From Pedobacter sp. Leaf250 (GTDB taxonomy: Bacteria > Bacteroidota > Bacteroidia > Sphingobacteriales > Sphingobacteriaceae), in contig NZ_CAKLBU010000001.1 of NCBI RefSeq assembly GCF_920984735.1, forward strand, positions 62,001-126,000: a stretch of 64,000 bases of DNA, in the 5' to 3' direction. Positions 59,720 to 64,000 of this stretch are shown here, piece after piece. A program made the translations under genes and the position numbers. The notes beneath the pieces were generated by a model. It was not told where the DNA came from. It saw only the letters and a program-made list of their open reading frames with translations, and ran no database searches. Each line of letters starts with the position of its first letter. Positions within the stretch are counted from its first letter, which is position 1.

Positions 59720-61229
59720 AGAGCCTGAATATTCTCTATTGCCAGAAAAGACATTAGAATTAAATCTGATGCAGCTACTGCTCAAAATTTCGCCTCAAAA
59801 AGATCGTACGGTACAATGTGGTAGGGGTAGCGGTAAATCCACTGGTGCGGCAATAGATATCGTTGACACAATTGAAGAAATGCCAAAGTCTAAGAATTTT
59901 ATTCTTACAGGTACATTTCAGCAAGGTTTAACCAGGACATTGCCATCAACAATTAAAGCTTTGGAAATGATGGGGCTCGTAAAAGATCTTCATTATTTTA
60001 TTGGAAGAAAACCTCCGGTATCCTGGAAGTGGGAAGAGCCTTATGAACCGCCATTGGATCCAAAGCACAGCATTTTCTTTTATAATGGTACCTGTTGGGA
60101 TTTACTTTCTCAAGATACAAACTCACGGGGTGCCAACTATTGCAATGGCTTTGCCGATGAGGCACAAGATCTAAATAACGAAAAGACGCAAAGTCAGGTT
60201 ATCCCAACCATGAGAGCTGAATTTAAACGTTATGGTCATAAAACAACCTATCGTCGTTTTAGTCGGTACTGCTCTATGCCGAGGAACCGTAAAGGCGAAT
60301 ATATCTTTGAATATGAAGAATTAGCAATTAAGCATCCTGAAGAGTATTTATATATCACAGCACCATCCAGAGTAAATGCTCACAACTTACCCCCCAGTTG
60401 GTTTAAGGATCAGAAAAGAATCTTATTGCCCAGTGAATATGATATCGAGATTGAGAACATTAGGCCTAAACAGGTTACGGGTGGTTTCTATCCACAGTTT
60501 GATGACAGGAAGCATAGCTATATTAATTTCAATAACGATTACTACGATGGTTTAATCGATAACAATAACGGTTATAAGCCTGAAGCTTTCGAGAACATGA
60601 ACTGTATGCAGGATGCAGATCTGTTGATCAATCAACCATTGTATATTAGTATGGATTATGGTTCCTGGTTCAATGGTATTGTAACCGCTCAGGAGGATGG
60701 AGATCAGTTCAGGTTTATATCTGCAGTATCTATTAATGAAGATGTAACTTTTGAGGATCTATTAATCCAGTGGTGTACGTATTATGTGCCCCACCGAGAG
60801 AAGACTGTATTTTATTATTATGATCACACAGCAAGGGATCATGATGCCCGAGCCGAAGAATACCCAGAGATAGTTAAACGTGTGTTAGGTTCATTTGGAT
60901 GGCATGTCATTGACATGTACATTGGTATGCAGCCAAGCCCAGATGATAGATATAAGTTTATGGCTGCTCTATACCAGGGGAACCAACGGCAATTACCAAA
61001 GGTTACTATGAATGCTTACCACTGCAAATGGCTAATTGTATCGCTTAATGGTGCTAAAGCTAAGCAAGGGGCCAAAGGAGTTGAGAAAGATAAGGCAGAT
61101 GAAAAGAATCATAAAATCGATCAGCGCACTACCACCCACTTTTCTGATGCCCACGACACCCTGCTCATGGGTAAGTTCGCAGGTCTAACCTTACATCAAG
61201 AGCCGATCCCTTCTCCTCGTTGGGGTTAG
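59712..61229 (+). CDS. Terminase large subunit
   Basis: 505 residues. Packaging ATPase with Walker A VQCGRGSGKSTGAAID (about 37-50) and Walker B NGFADEAQDLN (about 145-155); nuclease part with the acidic strand YISMDYGSWFNG, the DHTARDHDARAEE region and the C-terminal HFSDAHDTLLMGKF. Here it is the last gene of late operon 3, after the capsid genes, a reversed order compared with most phages. Confidence 0.92.
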   Translation: MSKEPEYSLLPEKTLELNLMQLLLKISPQKDRTVQCGRGSGKSTGAAIDIVDTIEEMPKSKNFILTGTFQQGLTRTLPSTIKALEMMGLVKDLHYFIGRKPPVSWKWEEPYEPPLDPKHSIFFYNGTCWDLLSQDTNSRGANYCNGFADEAQDLNNEKTQSQVIPTMRAEFKRYGHKTTYRRFSRYCSMPRNRKGEYIFEYEELAIKHPEEYLYITAPSRVNAHNLPPSWFKDQKRILLPSEYDIEIENIRPKQVTGGFYPQFDDRKHSYINFNNDYYDGLIDNNNGYKPEAFENMNCMQDADLLINQPLYISMDYGSWFNGIVTAQEDGDQFRFISAVSINEDVTFEDLLIQWCTYYVPHREKTVFYYYDHTARDHDARAEEYPEIVKRVLGSFGWHVIDMYIGMQPSPDDRYKFMAALYQGNQRQLPKVTMNAYHCKWLIVSLNGAKAKQGAKGVEKDKADEKNHKIDQRTTTHFSDAHDTLLMGKFAGLTLHQEPIPSPRWG

Positions 61230-61246
61230 GTTAAATTCTATAGGCA

Positions 61247-61279
61247 AAAAGCTCATCGAAAAAAAATCGATGAGCTTTT
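61247..61279 (+). terminator. Terminator of late operon 3
   Basis: AAAAGCTCATCGA (61247-61259) and TCGATGAGCTTTT (61267-61279) form a 13-bp stem with an A7 loop. Confidence 0.8.
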
Positions 61280-61543
61280 CTGCGTAAGGGGACGCCCTGC
61301 ACCCCTCCAAAAACGAAATTTTAGAAAATATTCATTTGTCATGGCTTTATCATGCGTTTCATATACCCAGCAATATCGTAAAGGGCAAATGCCCTTTTTG
61401 GATAGGGCAGGCGGGGGTGCTTGTACGCAAATATGATACAGGAGAAAAACCAGATCATATTTAAGTCCTTAGAAATCAAAAAAATAGAAGTGAAAAAATA
61501 AAAAAAATTGAGACTAGAAAAATGCACCTTTTTAAAAATAAAT
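61280..61543. other. Gap before the cargo island
   Basis: Contains a GGGG...CCCC hairpin near 61288-61310 and a small terminator AAGGGC-AAAT-GCCCTT plus T3 (61381-61399). No gene supported; apparent minus-strand frames here are hydrophobic shadows. Confidence 0.45.
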
Positions 61544-61575
61544 CTTGCAGATCTGCGAGATATTTATTATCTTTA
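61544..61575 (+). promoter_or_regulatory. Cargo promoter A with shared operator
   Basis: CTTGCAGATCTG (61544-61555, part of a 16-bp near-palindrome CTTGCAGATCTGCGAG), 12 bp, TATCTTTA (61568-61575), 3 nt, ATG 61579. The same parts at the same distances occur at 63748-63717 on the minus strand. Confidence 0.7.
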
Positions 61576-61578
61576 AGT

Positions 61579-62010
61579 ATGGAAACAAAGAAAAAAGCAG
61601 GAGTTTTAGCTGTAGCAGCTAGCATTCCAAATGAGAAAAAAGAGCAGAATTTCAACAGCGCCATATCACATATTGACGATGCAAAAATGGAAGTGACTAA
61701 ACCAAAAGGTTTGAATCTGGACGAAACTATCAAAGTGATAGAAGATCTATTTCAAAAGAAACGCTTTAGAGATCGCCTTGATACCTACGTTGGTTATTTA
61801 AATGATTTTGAAATTGAAAAGAAAAATGAAGATCTCGATAGTAAATCAAATTATTACAACCGTTGCACCTTAACCATTACAGATGATAAAAATGCCAACT
61901 TCGAATTAAAAAACCCAACGATCATTTCGGAGGTGGTAGAGTTTGTAAAAAATCGGTTGAGCGTGAAGCTTGCAGAAATAGAAGCGGAGTTGGTACTCCC
62001 ACAATTATAA
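61579..62010 (+). CDS. Cargo protein, 143 residues, unknown
   Basis: METKKKAGVLAVAASIPNEKKEQNFNSAISHIDDAKMEVTKPKGLNLDETIKVIEDLFQKKRFRDRLDTYVGYLNDFEI...; C-terminal part ends in a helix (VVEFVKNRLSVKLAEIEAEL). It resembles hypothetical proteins of Bacteroidota mobile elements, without known role. First gene of the plus-strand cargo operon; start fixed by the promoter. Confidence 0.65.
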   Translation: METKKKAGVLAVAASIPNEKKEQNFNSAISHIDDAKMEVTKPKGLNLDETIKVIEDLFQKKRFRDRLDTYVGYLNDFEIEKKNEDLDSKSNYYNRCTLTITDDKNANFELKNPTIISEVVEFVKNRLSVKLAEIEAELVLPQL

Positions 62011-62019
62011 AAACAAAAT

Positions 62020-62045
62020 CCCTTTACGGGTGGAGCCGTAAAGGG
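62020..62045 (+). promoter_or_regulatory. Intercistronic hairpin with GTGGAG loop
   Basis: CCCTTTACGG-GTGGAG-CCGTAAAGGG: a perfect 10-bp stem, no T tract, between the first and second cargo genes. Same loop as 54833-54856. Confidence 0.6.
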
Positions 62046-62077
62046 TTAATTAATTAAAACTTTAACAGTATTAAAAA

Positions 62078-62443
62078 ATGGAAGCGCAAGATACAACAAA
62101 AGAATTAACACCAATACAGCAGAAAAGAGAAATTTTAAAAGCCCTGAGTTTGCAGGTCGCACCACTCATTAAAATTGGAACATTTGAAAATATAAATAGT
62201 GCTTTGGTAGATGCTTATAAAAACGAAGTACATCAAGAGTTTAAAACATTCAAGCAATGGAAAGCAGATGGATTTTTCGTTAAAAAGGGAATGAAAGCTT
62301 TTTTAATTTGGGGTAGACCGAAGAGAGACCAGGTCGAGCAAGAGCAGGTGGGCGAACCCTTAGAGGATCAAAGCAAATTTTTCCCGATAGCATTTTTATT
62401 TAGTAACGCACAGGTTGAAAAGAAAGGGGTTTCTAATGGTTGA
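62078..62443 (+). CDS. ArdC-like / DUF1738-type N-terminal protein
   Basis: 121 residues. FKTFKQWKADGFFVKKGMKAFLIWGRPKR and FFPIAFLFSNAQV resemble the ArdC N-terminal ssDNA-binding domain found in conjugative elements and phages, where it protects incoming DNA. No metalloprotease part follows. A stop-start overlap links it to the next gene. Confidence 0.6.
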   Translation: MEAQDTTKELTPIQQKREILKALSLQVAPLIKIGTFENINSALVDAYKNEVHQEFKTFKQWKADGFFVKKGMKAFLIWGRPKRDQVEQEQVGEPLEDQSKFFPIAFLFSNAQVEKKGVSNG

Positions 62444-62558
62444 GGCTTTCATTGATTTAATGGATTCCCTTTATTGGGATGGTTACGCCGAACAGTTGGC
62501 AGAAGATAACCCACACGCATATACATTTGAATTTACTAACTTTTTGAACACATATTGA
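62436..62558 (+). CDS. Small acidic protein, 40 residues
   Basis: MVEAFIDLMDSLYWDGYAEQ..., strongly acidic. It starts 8 bp inside the ArdC-like gene, so translation is coupled. Probably a partner of that protein. Confidence 0.5.
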   Translation: MVEAFIDLMDSLYWDGYAEQLAEDNPHAYTFEFTNFLNTY

Positions 62559-62687
62559 TAATTTTGCCTTTATGCTTTTTTGTTAGAACTACTTTTGAGA
62601 CTGTTTAGGCACTAAACAAAACAACTGAAAATGTAACACACCAAACCGCTTTGATCTGTTTAGATGGGCGGTCTTGGCGTCAAAAAA

Positions 62688-62729
62688 CTACTTTTTTATT
62701 TTCTTCAGTCGCCCTGAATAAAAAAGTAG
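62688..62729. terminator. Bidirectional terminator between convergent cargo operons
   Basis: CTACTTTTTTATT (62688-62700) and AATAAAAAAGTAG (62717-62729) form a perfect 13-bp stem; A/T tracts flank both sides. It lies between the plus operon (to 62558) and the minus operon (from 62749). Confidence 0.75.
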
Positions 62730-62748
62730 CAAAAAACAAAAGGGGCTA

Positions 62749-62952
62749 TTATCCCTCATCTTGTTTAGGAATATTAACCGAACTGATATGAATGGTAGCA
62801 GAATAAGAAGGTTCAATAATTTGTCCCCTTAATATTTGAACAGAACTATGTTGGACATTGATGCTATAATCCTGATAATCTTTAAGATATTCATTTATCT
62901 TTCTTTCCAGAACGGTAATACTGGAACTTTGCAATACTTTCACTTTGTTCAT
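62749..62952 (-). CDS. Cargo operon B, gene 4, 67 residues
   Basis: MNKVKVLQSSSITVLERKINEYLKDYQDYSINVQHSSVQILRGQIIEP...; a beta-alpha-beta-like small protein. Its ATG overlaps the stop of gene 3 (ATGA). Unknown function. Confidence 0.6.
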   Translation of the reverse strand: MNKVKVLQSSSITVLERKINEYLKDYQDYSINVQHSSVQILRGQIIEPSYSATIHISSVNIPKQDEG

Positions 62953-63308
62953 GACAATTCTATAATTGACTTGTTAAACAACAATTTACAAAACATGTTT
63001 AGATCAGCGAGATCATGAACACCTTCCATCATAAAGGTAAATCCACTTCCTTGTGATTGTAAGCGTATGTATTCCTCATACAGATAAAAACAAAACTCCA
63101 AACTTGTGCCCGAAATATTTTTCCTATATGCTAATGAGTTCTTGTCCTCACTTACATCAATAAAGCCTATCAATCTAAGATCATTAATGAAAGCTAGTTT
63201 ATTTGACGGCATATTCTCTATTTTCTTAAGTAAAATTTCATTGGCCTCATTAAGCCAACTTTGTGTAAGTTCGTGGCCATCCGATTTTTTTTTGTTTAAC
63301 TCACTCAT
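62949..63308 (-). CDS. Cargo operon B, gene 3, 119 residues
   Basis: From ATG 63308: MSELNKKKSDGHELTQSWLNEANEILLKKIENMPSNKLAFINDLRLIGFIDVSEDKNSLAYRKNISG...; alpha/beta, soluble. Overlaps gene 2 by 8 bp. A TTG at 63323 is an alternative start. No family recognised. Confidence 0.6.
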   Translation of the reverse strand: MSELNKKKSDGHELTQSWLNEANEILLKKIENMPSNKLAFINDLRLIGFIDVSEDKNSLAYRKNISGTSLEFCFYLYEEYIRLQSQGSGFTFMMEGVHDLADLNMFCKLLFNKSIIELS

Positions 63309-63534
63309 GCTCAATTTTCTCAATAGTTATCCTATACCTGGCATTGTTATCATTTGCTGATTGCGCTGTAAACAAGTCACCTTTTGGAAATCTCAATATT
63401 GACAGTTCCAATTTAACATCATTACCAAGCGACCTAAAAAATATTGTTTGCCTTGCTGTAATTCCAGAGCCAATATTGTCTAATACGCCATTGGGAATCA
63501 TGTTTTCAAATTCTATTATATTTTTTTCTCCCAT
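63301..63534 (-). CDS. Cargo operon B, gene 2, 77 residues
   Basis: MGEKNIIEFENMIPNGVLDNIGSGITARQTIFFRSLGNDVKLELSIL...; beta-rich. Its start lies 19 bp inside gene 1. Unknown function. Confidence 0.58.
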   Translation of the reverse strand: MGEKNIIEFENMIPNGVLDNIGSGITARQTIFFRSLGNDVKLELSILRFPKGDLFTAQSANDNNARYRITIEKIEHE

Positions 63535-63713
63535 TTTTTTTCTTGTATTACTTTAAATCCCGCTTTTTCAAGAAGCTCTTCCATTTTCTCAATAGCAATC
63601 TCACCCGTCTTAAAATGATTTTTCGCCGAATATGCAGCGCTATCTGATATTCCTAACTCCCTATGCCAGCCACGACGCTCGACTAGCTGTGCAAATGCTT
63701 CTCTCGTTGTCAT
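63516..63713 (-). CDS. Cargo operon B, gene 1, small HTH protein
   Basis: 65 residues from ATG 63713: MTTREAFAQLVERRGWHRELGISDSAAYSAKNHFKTGEIAIEKMEELLEKAGFKVIQEKKWEKKI. The helical pattern is that of a small Cro-like DNA-binding protein of Bacteroidota phages. The longer reading to 63944 crosses two promoters and is rejected. It could control both cargo promoters. Confidence 0.65.
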   Translation of the reverse strand: MTTREAFAQLVERRGWHRELGISDSAAYSAKNHFKTGEIAIEKMEELLEKAGFKVIQEKKWEKKI

Positions 63714-63716
63714 CCT

Positions 63717-63748
63717 CAAATATAAATTAAAGCTTTCAGATCTGCAAG
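63717..63748 (-). promoter_or_regulatory. Cargo promoter B with shared operator
   Basis: On the minus strand: CTTGCAGATCTG (63748-63737), 12 bp, TATATTTG (63724-63717, perfect -7), 3 nt, ATG 63713. Matches cargo promoter A part for part. Confidence 0.72.
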
Positions 63749-63758
63749 GGTTTGTCTT

Positions 63759-63793
63759 GTCGTTTACCAGGTCTCGCATTCTCTCGACATTCG
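63759..63793 (+). promoter_or_regulatory. Phage late promoter 4
   Basis: GTCGTTTA (63759-63766), 19 bp, GACATTCG (63786-63793), 4 nt (TTTC), ATG 63798. Confidence 0.75.
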
Positions 63794-63797
63794 TTTC

Positions 63798-64000
63798 ATG
63801 GCAATCGAAATCAAGGATGTTCTCACAGATATGAAGACTAAAGATTATCGGGACGGTGGCAAAACCTTCTCTATAAAATTTATGACTTGCAACCGTGAAA
63901 AGAAAACTGGTGGCGATATCATCGAGCTTAAAACAGCTCATCAATGTGGCTTACCTCCAAATTGTAAAGGCCACGAAATGCGTGGAGTTAAAGATATGGA
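63798..64000 (+). CDS. Late phage protein, partial at window end
   Basis: ATG 63798 opens a frame to the window end: MAIEIKDVLTDMKTKDYRDGGKTFSIKFMTCNREKKTGGDIIELKTAHQCGLPPNCKGHEMRGVKDM.... It is preceded by late promoter 4 at the standard distance, so it is the first gene of a fourth late operon. Function unknown; it has two cysteines close together (CGLPPNC). Confidence 0.65.
   Translation, partial: MAIEIKDVLTDMKTKDYRDGGKTFSIKFMTCNREKKTGGDIIELKTAHQCGLPPNCKGHEMRGVKDM

Noticed and set aside
61339..61733. Two minus-strand hydrophobic frames
   Set aside because: They overlap cargo promoter A and the 143-residue gene, and have Phe/Ser-rich shadow composition.
63714..63944. N-terminal extension of the small HTH gene
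   Set aside because: It would cross cargo promoter B, late promoter 4 and the start of the plus-strand late gene.
41501..64000. CRISPR array, rRNA operon or Mu-like transposase in the element
   Set aside because: No regular spacer-repeat series, no rRNA and no MuA/MuB-like protein was found; the element looks like a tRNA-integrated phage.

Overview
The window looks like the chromosome of a Bacteroidota bacterium of the Sphingobacteriaceae (Pedobacter-like), interrupted at its right end by a temperate tailed phage. The grounds are AT-rich DNA, repeated TAnnTTTG-type -7 promoter elements, Bacteroidota-specific families (DUF2851, short PspC-domain protein, the GtaA/DUF4965 glutaminase type, a Rho with a long low-complexity insert) and Bacteroidota-type phage head genes. 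This placement rests on recognising protein families; no database was searched.

Bases 1-41400 are ordinary chromosome: polX (partial), sppA, folK, an Hpt protein, pssA, rho, pyrF, an EamA transporter, a frameshifted DUF2851 gene, ftsK, a LolA-like gene, an MBL-fold hydrolase and tRNA-Leu(GAG). These are followed by a PAS histidine kinase with a CheY-like regulator, a block of DUF429/DUF2461/DUF1905 genes, an HxlR repressor divergent from a two-SDR plus quinone-oxidoreductase operon, small envelope proteins, and a six-gene tellurite/stress (ter) operon (HAD, PRTase, TerD, TerD, TelA-like, unknown). Then come a dienelactone hydrolase, a kinase-fold protein, a 2OG-oxygenase, a glutaminase, a second CheY-like regulator, TatA and a tRNA-Gly/tRNA-Leu pair on the minus strand.

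Bases about 41550-64000 are the left part of a prophage that runs off the window. A 17-bp copy of the 3' end of tRNA-Leu(TAA), with its terminator, at 41501-41567 is the probable attL. Rightward come a repressor with phased operators, LuxR-type early regulators, many tiny genes with structured leaders, DnaB-N-like and DUF3987 replication proteins, an iteron-like origin candidate (47616-47899), an NA37 nucleoid protein, a secreted moron, and then the late genes (S49 protease-scaffold, major capsid, small and large terminase). No integrase, portal or tail-fibre gene was recognised; they probably lie to the right.

The most striking signals are non-coding. (1) Four late transcription units start with the same promoter, GTCGTTTA-N19-SAnnTTYG, and in three the -7 element lies 4 nt before the ATG, implying leaderless late mRNAs. 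(2) At 56077-56220 a promoter is followed by two interleaved perfect 10-bp helices (a pseudoknot) ending in a T tract, a candidate structured ncRNA next to a NDT/TIR-like candidate defence gene. (3) A cargo island (61544-63748) holds two convergent operons that carry the same CTTGCAGATCTG motif, at the same distance from aligned -7 elements and start codons, so they are probably co-regulated. Its minus-strand arm is an overlapping four-gene operon with no recognised function beyond a small HTH protein. The cargo sits exactly between late transcription units.
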